NCBI RefSeq assembly: GCF_001904635.1
Contig: NZ_MRCB01000013.1
Span: forward strand, 1-64,000
Direction: 5' to 3'
Source: Hydrococcus rivularis NIES-593
GTDB taxonomy: Bacteria; Cyanobacteriota; Cyanobacteriia; Cyanobacteriales; Microcystaceae
Length of the DNA: 64,000 nt
In this document: positions 36,556-45,139 of the stretch, one piece after another
Layout of the letters: the number at the start of each line of letters is the position of its first letter
How positions within the stretch are numbered: the first letter of the stretch is position 1
Program-made: the position numbers and the translations under genes
Notes under the pieces: generated by a model
Told to the model about the DNA's origin: nothing
The model's database searches: none
The model's input: only the letters and a program-made list of their open reading frames with translations

Positions 36556-36617
36556 TATCTCCGTACTCAGAGTCTCAATCGACAGTCAGATAGTTCTTAT
36601 AACAGTTAAAAACAGCG

Positions 36618-38441
36618 ATGAAACATTCTCTTTCTGACTCCGAACAGTTACTCCGTTTAACGATCCAAAACTATCGAGGAAAACATCCTTTCAGAACTTT
36701 GCTCTTGCTTTATCGCCGAGATCTGAGAAATATTGGGCTGTCAATGCTGTTTTATGTCATCAAGCACAGTCCTGAATGGCTTAGACCCCTCATCCTGGCT
36801 AATATTATCGATATTGTCTCGGCTCCGAGCCAACATGCTTTCTGGGAACTCTGGTTGAATGGCGCTATCTTTGCGGTTTCTGTAGTACAGAATATTCCCA
36901 CTCACTATCTATACGTCCGATTTATGAGTTTAGCGACTCGAAGAATGGAGTCCAGACTGCGCGCTGCACTGATTCGACGACTGCAAGAACTCTCCCTAGA
37001 ATTTTATTGGCAAAACAGTACGGGACTCCTGCAATCCAAGCTTCTCAGAGATGTGGAATCGATTCAACTGCTGAGCAGTCAGTTATTTGAATTTTTGCCC
37101 TCTGCGCTGCTAACCATTCTCATCGCACTGATTGTAACAGGCATTCGCGTTCCTGGTTTCTTACTGTTTTTCCTGGCAACCGTACCGCTAACCGTTATTT
37201 TAATGCGAGTACTGACAAAACCGCTCAGCGATCGCAATCAGAAGTTACGGCAACAGTATGAAACCATGTCGGCGTATCTGGTTGAAATGGTCAAGCTAAT
37301 TCCCATAACTCGCGCTCATGGGGCAGAAAGCACTGAAATCGATCGCACTCACAACAAGCTTATTTTATTTCAGGAGGCGGCAATGCGCGTCGATCGCATT
37401 AATGCGATCGCAGGTGCCGCCTCCTGGGTGACGTTACGGCTGTTTGGTTGTCTGTGTCTGATTGTCTCAGCTGTTTTTGCCTATAAAGGTCAATTTGGAG
37501 TCACTGCGGGTAGCGTCGTCTTACTGACTGGCTATTTTGACTCGCTGACGACTTCGGTGTTACAGATTCTTGCCGTCCTACCGCAAATCGGGAGAGGATT
37601 CGATGCCATTCGCTCGGTTGGAGAAATTCTCGAATGCCCGCAAATAGAACCCAATCATGGCAAAATTCTCGTTACTGAAGTTCGAGGGGCTTTTACTTTC
37701 GAGTCGGTCGATTTTACCTATCCCTATGCCGAAAAACCCGCCCTTGTCGATTTTTCCCTCACCGTCAGTCCAGGAGAAACTATCGCGATCGTCGGTGCTT
37801 CGGGCGCGGGCAAATCCACCCTTCTCAATCTAATTATCGGCTTTTTGCGTCCGAGCGCCGGACGAATTTTCCTCGACGGACGCGATCTCAATACCTTAGA
37901 TCTGAGAACCTATCGGCGTTTTCTTTCCGTAGTCTCTCAGGAGACAATTTTATTTGAGGGAACGGTTGAGGAAAATATTCTCTACGGAACCGCTGGGGCA
38001 GGCGAGGCACAATTGAAGCAAGCGATCGAGGATGCTAACGCCCTCGAATTTATCGATGAACTACCTCAAGGACTCAATACCCCGATTGGGGAAAATGGGG
38101 TGAGACTCTCTGGCGGACAGCGTCAGCGAATCGCGATCGCCCGCGCGCTCATCCGCAATCCTCGCGTGTTGCTGCTAGATGAGGCAACGGCTTCCCTAGA
38201 TTCTGCCTCAGAATCTTTGATTCAGGAAGTCTTAGAGCGCTTGATGGGCGGTCGCACCACCTTTGTCGTTGCCCATCGCCTCTCCACCATCCGCAAAGCC
38301 GATCGCATCGTCGTTTTGGAGACAGGACGCATCGTCGAGAGCGGCAGTCTCCAGCAACTGCTAGATAATCAAGGTCTGTTTGCTCGACTTTATGCTTTGC
38401 AAATGCGTAAACTTCCTTTGGTTCGATCGTCGGGCGAGTGA
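36618..38441 (+). CDS. ABC exporter, fused permease and ATPase
   Basis: The 607-aa half-transporter has about six transmembrane segments (residues 40-330). The ATPase domain has Walker A GASGAGKST (393-401), the Q-loop VSQETILFEGTV, the signature LSGGQRQR and Walker B LLLDEATAS, followed by HRLSTIRKAD. It would work as a homodimer exporting a lipid, peptide or drug. The substrate cannot be deduced. The ATG follows MITE-like repeat A by 62 bp. A second repeat element begins 12 bp after its stop. Confidence 0.92.
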   Translation: MKHSLSDSEQLLRLTIQNYRGKHPFRTLLLLYRRDLRNIGLSMLFYVIKHSPEWLRPLILANIIDIVSAPSQHAFWELWLNGAIFAVSVVQNIPTHYLYVRFMSLATRRMESRLRAALIRRLQELSLEFYWQNSTGLLQSKLLRDVESIQLLSSQLFEFLPSALLTILIALIVTGIRVPGFLLFFLATVPLTVILMRVLTKPLSDRNQKLRQQYETMSAYLVEMVKLIPITRAHGAESTEIDRTHNKLILFQEAAMRVDRINAIAGAASWVTLRLFGCLCLIVSAVFAYKGQFGVTAGSVVLLTGYFDSLTTSVLQILAVLPQIGRGFDAIRSVGEILECPQIEPNHGKILVTEVRGAFTFESVDFTYPYAEKPALVDFSLTVSPGETIAIVGASGAGKSTLLNLIIGFLRPSAGRIFLDGRDLNTLDLRTYRRFLSVVSQETILFEGTVEENILYGTAGAGEAQLKQAIEDANALEFIDELPQGLNTPIGENGVRLSGGQRQRIAIARALIRNPRVLLLDEATASLDSASESLIQEVLERLMGGRTTFVVAHRLSTIRKADRIVVLETGRIVESGSLQQLLDNQGLFARLYALQMRKLPLVRSSGE

Positions 38442-38453
38442 CTGTTTCTTTGT

Positions 38454-38608
38454 CTGGTTGACTGGCAAAACTCAAATCGCCCTCACCCCAACCCCTCTCC
38501 CGCTCTGAGAGAGGGGCTTTCCACTTAAGACTTTAGTCTAAAGTCCCTTCGCCCCTTGTGGGAGAAGGGATTTAGGGATGAGGGGACAAAGATTGGTCAG
38601 TCAACCAG
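38454..38608. mobile_element. 155-bp MITE-like element B, copy 1
   Basis: The termini CTGGTTGACTG (38454-38464) and CAGTCAACCAG (38598-38608) are perfect 11-bp inverted repeats. Flanks GTTTCTTTGT (38444-38453) and GTTTCTTTAT (38609-38618) are a 10-bp duplication with one difference. The interior contains two palindromic blocks. The second copy (44975-45129) is in reverse orientation. It is non-coding and lies directly after the ABC exporter stop. The rest of the 38442-38878 gap is very AT-rich. Confidence 0.82.
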
Positions 38609-38831
38609 GTTTCTTTATCTAATTTGCATGCTTAACATAATCATAAATCTTGCTGGAAATTTAATTTAGATTTTTTATTTTTCTGGTTTAAATTTTTAAT
38701 TGGCATGATTTTTTTCGATTATTTTTAGTTAAAAAGTTAGCAAAAATTCTTAATGAAATTTTCGATTGCTTAAAAAGATAAATGATAGGATAATAATTAA
38801 ATCATTTTTTGAAGCCCTATGTTTATTTGTT

Positions 38832-38860
38832 AGCGGTTTTAAAAGTTTTTCTAAACCGCT
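38832..38860 (+). promoter_or_regulatory. Hairpin just upstream of the receiver gene
   Basis: AGCGGTTT (38832-38839) pairs with AAACCGCT (38853-38860), followed by TTTT and the ATG 18 bp later. It may be an attenuator or the end of an upstream RNA. Being this close to the start, it could also control translation. Confidence 0.5.
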
Positions 38861-38878
38861 TTTGCTTAAATTAGTTAT

Positions 38879-39580
38879 ATGATTCGTATTCTCGTAGTTG
38901 ACGACCAAAAAACCGTCCATCAAGCATTGAAAGGCTATTTAGATACCGAACCAGATCTAGAGATAATTGGATTCGCTACTAACGGTCATGAGGCTGTAGC
39001 ACAAGTAGAAAAACTCAACCCAGATCTAGTGTTAATGGATATTGAGATGCCAGGAACCAATGGCTTAGAAGCTACTAGGATCATCTCGGAACGCTTTCTC
39101 TCAAGCAAAGTTTTAATGCTTACTAGCTACGACGACGAGCAATATCTAAATTGTGCTTTACAAATGGGAGCAAAAGGATATCTTCTCAAGACTACTCCCG
39201 CACGAGAATTAGCAATGGCAATTCGCTATGCTTATAAAGGTTATTTTCAGCTTAGCCCCGATCTGATCGAAAAATATGTTAGTAAAATTCCAAGATTACA
39301 GGCGGATTCAAAAGAAAACAATCGCTTGAAGGAAGCGCTTAAACTGCAAATTCAAACGCCAGAGAAAATCAAGAAAGAAATTAAAAAAATCTTAGATCGA
39401 GAAAATAGAGTTTCTGTCGCCCAGTATACAAATTTACAAATCAAAGTCGATAACCTTTCGCATTTAAGCCGTAGGCTGGAGAAACAAATAGCTTCTTTAT
39501 ATAAATTTTTCTTCGTTAATGTTTTTTTGATTATCTTGATTATGCTAGGAACTCTATATGTTTTTACTCAGACTTTGTAG
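38879..39580 (+). CDS. Receiver-domain protein with C-terminal membrane anchor
   Basis: The 233-aa protein has a complete CheY-like receiver at residues 1-120: acidic pair Asp8/Asp9, phosphoacceptor Asp54 (LVLMDIEMPG), Thr82 and Lys104 (GYLLKT). A charged helical region of about 80 residues follows (KEALKLQIQTPEKIKKEIKK, then KVDNLSHLSRRLEKQIASLY), and a single transmembrane helix at 210-230 ends the protein. The DNA-binding helix-turn-helix expected after such a NarL-like receiver is absent. The output is therefore probably membrane-localised protein contact. No sensor kinase is adjacent. Confidence 0.85.
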   Translation: MIRILVVDDQKTVHQALKGYLDTEPDLEIIGFATNGHEAVAQVEKLNPDLVLMDIEMPGTNGLEATRIISERFLSSKVLMLTSYDDEQYLNCALQMGAKGYLLKTTPARELAMAIRYAYKGYFQLSPDLIEKYVSKIPRLQADSKENNRLKEALKLQIQTPEKIKKEIKKILDRENRVSVAQYTNLQIKVDNLSHLSRRLEKQIASLYKFFFVNVFLIILIMLGTLYVFTQTL

Positions 39581-39682
39581 CAAGAGAAATAAGCTGTCTG
39601 TGCTTTCTTTGTCCTCGTTGTAAATTCTAGGAGTTCCAATCGCTCATATTATTTTATTATTCGCTTAATTTTATAACAAATG

Positions 39683-39704
39683 TTCGATATAATAAAATCG
39701 ATAT
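39683..39704 (+). promoter_or_regulatory. Promoter with candidate TetR operator
   Basis: TATAAT at 39688-39693 is embedded in two CGATAT half-sites (TTCGATAT and ATCGATATC). The overlap of -10 box and repeat is the usual arrangement for autorepression. This is inferred from sequence only. Confidence 0.4.
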
Positions 39705-39726
39705 CAAACTCCCGAAAACATCCCCT

Positions 39727-40302
39727 ATGCCCAAAATTGTAGACCATGACTTATACCGAAAAGAATTGCTCGCCAAGAGCTTTGACTTGTTTGCCGAAAA
39801 AGGCTATGGAACAATTACCATGCGCCAGATTGCGGAAGGACTGGGAGTTTCTACTGGAACGCTCTATCACTACTTTTCTAGCAAACAGGCTTTGTTCGAG
39901 CAGTTGGTTGAGGAATTAGTCGAAAGAGACATCCTGCGGGTAACGGCAGAATTAAAAGAGTCTCGAACTCTGGAGGAACGAATTGAAAAATCATTTGACT
40001 TCATTAGTCGCAATCAGGATTATTTTTTTAAGCAAACACTTATCTTTGCAGATTTTTACAAGCAGCAGCAACAGGAAGGACGAGAGTTAAGCGATGCACT
40101 CAGACAATCGTGCATGCGAGTGGAAAAGTCAATGTCAAAACTTTTGGGGATTGAGGATCCCGAATTGATTACCTTCTTACTCAGCTTAGTAGATGGTCTG
40201 ATCTGGCAGCAGATATATGGTTATGGATGCGTTGATTACTCAGCTCAAGCCAAAGTCCTGACAAAGATGTTAATCGCCTATCTCAATAACAATAATAAAT
40301 AG
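39727..40302 (+). CDS. TetR-family transcriptional repressor
   Basis: The 191-aa protein has an N-terminal TetR helix-turn-helix (AEKGYGTITMRQIAEGLGVS, then TGTLYHYFSSKQALFEQLV) and a helical ligand-binding domain. It is 12 bp before the devB-like gene, so it probably controls that operon and itself. A TATAAT lies at 39688-39693 within GATATAATAAAATCGATATC, an imperfect inverted repeat that may be the operator. Confidence 0.92.
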   Translation: MPKIVDHDLYRKELLAKSFDLFAEKGYGTITMRQIAEGLGVSTGTLYHYFSSKQALFEQLVEELVERDILRVTAELKESRTLEERIEKSFDFISRNQDYFFKQTLIFADFYKQQQQEGRELSDALRQSCMRVEKSMSKLLGIEDPELITFLLSLVDGLIWQQIYGYGCVDYSAQAKVLTKMLIAYLNNNNK

Positions 40303-40314
40303 AGGAAGTCAATC

Positions 40315-41598
40315 ATGGGTCTGCAAGGTTTGCCGAAAAAGTCTACTCGCTGGATAATTGGTTCGGTAGCGATGGGAATCGCTTTTACAGGAGCGATCGC
40401 GCTCTATAGCATTTCACACTTACAATCGGCAAAAGAAACTACATCTGAGTCGGCACGAGTTCCTCAACTCAAAAAAGTAACGGCATTAGGACGCTTGGAA
40501 CCAGAAGCAGAAGTCGTTCCCGTCGCCGCGCCCATAGCGCTAGATGGAGACAGAGTTGCCCAACTGTTCGTCAAAGAGGGCGATCGCGTTAAAGCGGGAC
40601 AAGTGATTGCCATCCTCGATTCGCGCGATCGCTTGCAAGATGAGGTTGCGCAAGCTAGAGAGCGGGTCAAAATGGCGCAAGCCAAACTCGCCCAAGTTAA
40701 AGCAGGGGCGAAAACTGGGGAAATTCAGGCGCAGCAAGCCGCGATCGCGCGCCTAGAAGCCGAACAAAGCACGGAAATTGAAGCCCAAAAAGCGACGATC
40801 GCGCGAATCGAAGCCGAACGACATACAGAAATCGAAGCTCAAAAAGCCGCGATCGAGCAGATAAAAGTCCAGCTTGCCAATGCTGAAGTAGAATACAAAC
40901 GCTACCAAACCCTCTTTAAAGAGGGAGCCACTGCTGCCTCGTTACTCGATAACAAGCGCTTAGCCTTCCAAACGGCACAGCAGCAACTCAACGAAGCGCA
41001 AGCTAACCTCAAACGCATTCAAACCTCCAGAGGGCAGGAACTAAACGAGGCGCGAGCTACTCTCAGGCGCATTCAGACCTCGCGATCGCAACAACTCAAG
41101 CAAGCTAAAGCCACTTTAGACCAAATTGCCGAAGTTCGTTCTGTAGACGTGCGATCGGCGCAAGCAGAGGTCGATAACGCCATAGCAGCACTCAAACAAA
41201 CTCAGACCAATCTAAATCAAGTATATATTCGTGCGCCGATGGCGGGACGAATTCTCAAAATTCATACGCGACCGGGCGCAAAAATTAGCGATTCTGGAAT
41301 TGTGGAAATTGCTCAAACCGACCAAATGCTGGTGGTAGCAGAAGTTTATCAAACCGATATCGGCAAAGTGCGACTCGGACAGCAAGCTGTCATTACCAGC
41401 AATACATTTCCAGGCGAATTGCGGGGAACGGTATCGGAAATTGGCTGGCAGGTTAGCCGCCAAAACGTCTTTAGCAACCAACCCGGAGAAAACCTCGATC
41501 GCCGCGTGGTAGAAGTCAAAATTCGCCTCGATCCCGAAGATAGCAAGCGCGTGGAAAGGTTAACTAATTTACAAGTTCAAACGGCGATCGCGTTATAA
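40315..41598 (+). CDS. DevB-type ABC exporter membrane-fusion protein
   Basis: The 427-aa periplasmic adaptor has an N-terminal membrane anchor (WIIGSVAMGIAFTGAIALYSI). A biotinyl-lipoyl-like strand VPVAAPIALDGDRVAQLFVK precedes GDRVKAGQVIAILDSRDRLQ. A long helical hairpin contains repeated E-x-E-A-Q-K-A-x-I-x-x-I units, then a beta-barrel (VYIRAPMAGRILKIHTRPGA). DevB normally works with DevC permease and DevA ATPase, encoded next to it. Here no such genes follow; a tRNA comes next. It may pair with a transporter elsewhere. Confidence 0.85.
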   Translation: MGLQGLPKKSTRWIIGSVAMGIAFTGAIALYSISHLQSAKETTSESARVPQLKKVTALGRLEPEAEVVPVAAPIALDGDRVAQLFVKEGDRVKAGQVIAILDSRDRLQDEVAQARERVKMAQAKLAQVKAGAKTGEIQAQQAAIARLEAEQSTEIEAQKATIARIEAERHTEIEAQKAAIEQIKVQLANAEVEYKRYQTLFKEGATAASLLDNKRLAFQTAQQQLNEAQANLKRIQTSRGQELNEARATLRRIQTSRSQQLKQAKATLDQIAEVRSVDVRSAQAEVDNAIAALKQTQTNLNQVYIRAPMAGRILKIHTRPGAKISDSGIVEIAQTDQMLVVAEVYQTDIGKVRLGQQAVITSNTFPGELRGTVSEIGWQVSRQNVFSNQPGENLDRRVVEVKIRLDPEDSKRVERLTNLQVQTAIAL

Positions 41599-41699
41599 AT
41601 TCCGGAGTTGGACTGAGAGAATTGCGAGTTAGATTGACTTTGTTAGAGGGGTGGGTCGATCGCGCATTTTTGTTGTATGATTAATAAGGTGTAAAACAC

Positions 41700-41771
41700 G
41701 GCTCAGTAGCTCAGCGGTAGAGCAGCGGACTCATAAGCCGTCGGTCGTTGGTTCAAATCCGACCTGAGCCA
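41700..41771 (+). tRNA. tRNA-Met (anticodon CAT)
   Basis: The cloverleaf has acceptor GGCTCAG/CTGAGCC with discriminator A, D arm GCTC/GAGC, anticodon loop CTCATAA (CAT) and T arm GTTGG-TTCAAAT-CCGAC. The pair next to the loop (A31 with G39) is a mismatch. CCA is not encoded. It is most likely the elongator methionine tRNA. A tRNA-Ile with lysidine is less likely but not excluded. Confidence 0.9.
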
Positions 41772-41885
41772 TTTCGAGACTGGCACATTAGACTTCTTGC
41801 TTTAGAACGGGGAATGGGTAAGGGGCAAAGGAATATGAGAATTGGCATGTATCCCTTTCCCCTGCCTCCTTGGCTCTCTCGCTTG

Positions 41886-43400
41886 CTAGCCTCCAATGCC
41901 CAAGCGCCCTGCTAAACCCGGACTGAGGGGAATCAAGGTTGCCAACATCAAAAATAGGGCTAATAGACCCCAAGCAGCGCGAGTATCGTCGGGTTCGGTT
42001 AGTTCGTTGAGGCTAGGACGCTCTAAATCTCGTTGTAAAAATAGAATTAAAACTGCCCAATATAGAGGAATGGGGTTGGCTGGGTTAATTAAAGCAACGA
42101 GTCCTAAGATAACTAAAGTAGCAATAGAAGTGCGTCTGGCTATCTTCCGTCCGTAGATGGCTTGGACGATTCTTCCCCCGTCCAATTGTCCGACGGGTAG
42201 CAAATTTAAAGCGGTAATTACTAGCCCCAACCAGCCGAGTATCGTCAGCGGATGAACGTCAACGATCGCTTTTTGCAACTGCTCCCCCAAAACTACTCTG
42301 GCGAGACTTCCCACCAAAATCGAGCCTTGGAAAAATTGGCTGGGAACTTGAAACAAACTGCCCGGACGGGAGAGGATTAACCCAGCAACTAGCATCGCTA
42401 AAGAGACGATGCCGCCAAAGGCTGGGCCGGCAAGCGCCACGTCAAACAAAGCAGTTCGGTTAGGAAGCAAAGACTCAAAGCGAGTAATTGCCCCGAAGGA
42501 ACCAATTTGCCAGGTTGGAAGGAAAAAGGGAACGCTCAGGCGGATATTATATCGTTTGGCTGCGATGCGATGACCGATTTCGTGAGCGACTAGGATTGCC
42601 CAAAGTCCGAGACTCAGGGGAATAGCTTCCCGGTAACGACCCAAATTGCTGAATAAATCAAACCCTAGCAAAAGTCCAGCCGATTCTAAACTCGTGGCGA
42701 TAGTGGCAATAAGTAGGACTAACGCTAAGTTTTTCTGAGCAAGCGTTGTCGGTTGCGGGTCGTTTGTGCTGGGAAGGACGATAACAACGGGTTTTCCTTC
42801 CGTCCCTTCTACCATAAACAACCGATATTTTTCGCCAAAATTTTCTTTAAGTTTTTCTGAAAGGCGAGCATGTACGGTTTCGGGTTCCCCTCGCAGATTT
42901 CCTTTAAAAATTGCGCCTTCTTGATAGGAAATCGTTTCTGTAGCGAAAAAAGTGTCTATGCCAAAAATCCCTTTGATGAGTTTTAGATCGTCTTCTGGGA
43001 TCGGCAAGATCTCTGGAACGATAGCTTCTGGCTGTTCTCCAGTTTTTGGTGCCGTTTCGGAAGTTGGGGGAAGATTTGTCTCTCGTTCGTCTTTGAGCTT
43101 TTGGGCGGCTCTCTCGCGTAAAATAGCGTCTTGTCCTTCTGCTCTGAGGCGATTTCCTAAATAAATATAGACGACGACTGAAGCGACGAGTAGGAAGAGA
43201 ATGCCCACCAAATTCAAATAGATTCCCGCCGCGAATAAGCCAAAGAAAATTAACCAGGGAGCCATGAGAATAACCGATTGCAACCAGGCTAAGATCCCCA
43301 ATTTGCCATAGGTTCTTGCCCGATTGTACCCCCAAGCTAAAATTCCTAGTGCGACTAGAACAATAGCGGCAATGGCAGTAGTTTCTGATGCGTTAATCAT
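41886..43400 (-). CDS. Site-2 protease family membrane metalloprotease (EGY-like)
   Basis: The 504-aa intramembrane protease has zinc motif HEIGH (His273, Glu274, His277) and the third ligand in LLPVGQLDGGR (Asp407). The N-terminal domain contains the GNLRG motif (167-171), which is typical of the EGY proteases of cyanobacteria and chloroplasts. Several transmembrane helices surround the catalytic core. The gene begins 14 bp after murQ, so the DUF3110-murQ-S2P genes form one operon. Confidence 0.9.
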   Translation of the reverse strand: MINASETTAIAAIVLVALGILAWGYNRARTYGKLGILAWLQSVILMAPWLIFFGLFAAGIYLNLVGILFLLVASVVVYIYLGNRLRAEGQDAILRERAAQKLKDERETNLPPTSETAPKTGEQPEAIVPEILPIPEDDLKLIKGIFGIDTFFATETISYQEGAIFKGNLRGEPETVHARLSEKLKENFGEKYRLFMVEGTEGKPVVIVLPSTNDPQPTTLAQKNLALVLLIATIATSLESAGLLLGFDLFSNLGRYREAIPLSLGLWAILVAHEIGHRIAAKRYNIRLSVPFFLPTWQIGSFGAITRFESLLPNRTALFDVALAGPAFGGIVSLAMLVAGLILSRPGSLFQVPSQFFQGSILVGSLARVVLGEQLQKAIVDVHPLTILGWLGLVITALNLLPVGQLDGGRIVQAIYGRKIARRTSIATLVILGLVALINPANPIPLYWAVLILFLQRDLERPSLNELTEPDDTRAAWGLLALFLMLATLIPLSPGLAGRLGIGG

Positions 43401-43414
43401 TTTGGCTCCGAGCG

Positions 43415-44332
43415 TTACAGTTGAGTGCGATCTTGGAGAGCAGCGCGAAGATTGCCTTGGTGTCGTTCTAGGAGGCGATCGCCCGCTTCAGCATCCAATC
43501 CGCTCCAGTGCATTAACAGAGCGAGTTTAACCCGCTTGCCACTGCGCTCTAAGAGTCGATCGGCTTCTTGGCGACTGAGTTGGGTGAGGTCTTGTAGGAT
43601 GCGCAGAGCGCGATCGCGTAGTTTGCGATTGGTAACGGCTACATCGACCATGCGATTGCCGTAGACTTTTCCCTGGCGTACCATCACCCCCGTGGAGAGG
43701 ATGTTTAATGCCATTTTAGTTGCTGTTCCAGCTTTTAGTCGCGTCGATCCTGCTAAAATCTCCGGTCCGGTGAGCAAGCGAATGTCCACATCGGCGTGAA
43801 TGGCGACCTGCTCGGCAGGAACGCAGCTAATGGCAATGGTCGTCGCGCCTCGTTGCTTGGCGGCTTCGATTGCCCCATGGACGAAGGGAGTAGTTCCCCC
43901 CGCCGTAATGCCGACTACGACATCTAATTCATTGATTCGTCGCTCGGCGATCGCGGCTGCTCCATCCTCTTTTCTATCTTCTAAATCTTCCGAGCTGCGA
44001 ACTAGGGCGGTTGCCCCTCCGGCAATGATTCCCTGTACCATTTCCGGCGGCGTACAGAAAGTCGGAGGACATTCCGCCGCATCTAACACGCCCAAACGTC
44101 CGCTCGTTCCCGCACCGACATAAAAAAGCCTTCCTCCCCGACGCAGCGACTCGGCGGCGAGGTCGATCGCCTCTGCTAATTCTGTCCGCGCTTTGGCAAT
44201 TGCCGCTAGGGTTTGAGCGTCTTCTTGGTTGAAAAGATCGACGAGTTCTAGCGATGTCAGTCCATCTAGATTGCGGCTGTTGGGATTAATCTGCTCTGTT
44301 AGCAGGTGCCCTCTTTCTTCTAGTTTTTCCAT
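43415..44332 (-). CDS. murQ: N-acetylmuramic acid 6-phosphate etherase
   Basis: The 305-aa SIS-domain enzyme cleaves the lactyl ether of MurNAc-6-P during peptidoglycan recycling. Motifs: LFYVGAGTSGRLGVLDAAECPPTF, the SIS core VVGITAGGTTPFVHGA, and ILAGSTRLKAGTATKMALNILST. A C-terminal UBA-like helix bundle follows. The other recycling genes (amgK, murU, nagZ) are not nearby. Confidence 0.95.
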   Translation of the reverse strand: MEKLEERGHLLTEQINPNSRNLDGLTSLELVDLFNQEDAQTLAAIAKARTELAEAIDLAAESLRRGGRLFYVGAGTSGRLGVLDAAECPPTFCTPPEMVQGIIAGGATALVRSSEDLEDRKEDGAAAIAERRINELDVVVGITAGGTTPFVHGAIEAAKQRGATTIAISCVPAEQVAIHADVDIRLLTGPEILAGSTRLKAGTATKMALNILSTGVMVRQGKVYGNRMVDVAVTNRKLRDRALRILQDLTQLSRQEADRLLERSGKRVKLALLMHWSGLDAEAGDRLLERHQGNLRAALQDRTQL

Positions 44333-44371
44333 TCTTTGATAGCACCTTTTCTCTTTTACCTTTTTCCTTTT

Positions 44372-44779
44372 TTAAAGTAACCCTTCGAGCCGACGACGAA
44401 TGCTCTCTAACTCAGACGGGGACATTTCTGAGTCGGTTTCCGTTCCGGTTTCCGTTTCAGTTGCCGTCTCCGGTTCTGAATAATTCCCGTCCGGTTTCCA
44501 ATCGGTGTTTTCGACATTTTTGTCAGGGGGAATAGCTAGCATGCCATCCTTGACAATTTCCCAATCATAGTCTGCGCTGCGGCAAAATTCCTCGATTTCC
44601 TCGGAATCGATCGCTTCTACGGTTGGGGCTGGAAAGTCTTGAGCTTCTAGCAGGAGAGCGTAGCGAGTCGCGTCATCTTCTGACTCAAACATCAAGACTT
44701 TATTGCGATCGCCTATTTGAATCGTGTGGATGCCTTCATTTTCAGTTCGGGCATTAAACAACAGCACGAATACGCGCAT
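44372..44779 (-). CDS. DUF3110 protein
   Basis: The 135-aa protein starts MRVFVLLFNARTENEGIHTI and has the DUF3110 core: VLMFESEDDATRYALLLEAQ, DFPAPTVEAID and the YDWEIV segment. The last 35 residues are an acidic Glu/Thr tail ending SIRRRLEGLL. The family is restricted to cyanobacteria and plastids, and its function is unknown. It is the first gene of the DUF3110-murQ-S2P operon. Confidence 0.88.
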   Translation of the reverse strand: MRVFVLLFNARTENEGIHTIQIGDRNKVLMFESEDDATRYALLLEAQDFPAPTVEAIDSEEIEEFCRSADYDWEIVKDGMLAIPPDKNVENTDWKPDGNYSEPETATETETGTETDSEMSPSELESIRRRLEGLL

Positions 44780-44917
44780 AGTTAAGTCCTCCTACAGGAA
44801 CCGATCCTAACTACAGGAGCGTTAAGAATGAATCTTTATTTACATAAGAATATCCAACAATGAAGACAATTGAACATCCCACCTTCTGGAGAAATTAAAT
44901 CAGAGACGACAAAATCA

Positions 44918-44938
44918 GGGCAGGTTGTACGCCTGCCC
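44918..44938 (-). terminator. Hairpin terminator for the ketosynthase/START operon
   Basis: GGGCAGG and CCTGCCC form a 7-bp stem. On the minus strand a TGATTTTG stretch follows. It lies between the START gene stop (45140) and the DUF3110 gene, with the element B copy in between. The T run is short. Confidence 0.4.
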
Positions 44939-44974
44939 GCCAAAAAACGAATTCAATAAATTTCAGAGCGCTTG

Positions 44975-45129
44975 CTGATTGACTGACAAATCTTTGTCCC
45001 CTCATCCCTAAATCCCTTCTCCCACAAGGGGCGAAGGGACTTCAGGTCAAAGTCTTAAGTTGAGATCCCCTCTCTCGCTCTGGGAGAGGGGTTGGGGCGA
45101 GGGCGATTTGAGTTTTGTCACTCAACCAG
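44975..45129. mobile_element. 155-bp MITE-like element B, copy 2
   Basis: This reverse-complement copy of 38454-38608 has exactly the same length. Ends are CTGATTGACTG and CACTCAACCAG. The flanks GAGCGCTTG (44966-44974) and GAGCGCCTA (45130-45138) are a 9-bp target duplication with two differences. It sits 10 bp after the START gene stop. The rest of the 44780-45139 gap has only the hairpin at 44918. Confidence 0.82.
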
Positions 45130-45139
45130 GAGCGCCTAA

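Noticed and set aside
38442-38878. Missing gene in the AT-rich gap
   Set aside because: Only the MITE and a hairpin were found. Frames in the AT-rich half are short and of unbiased composition.
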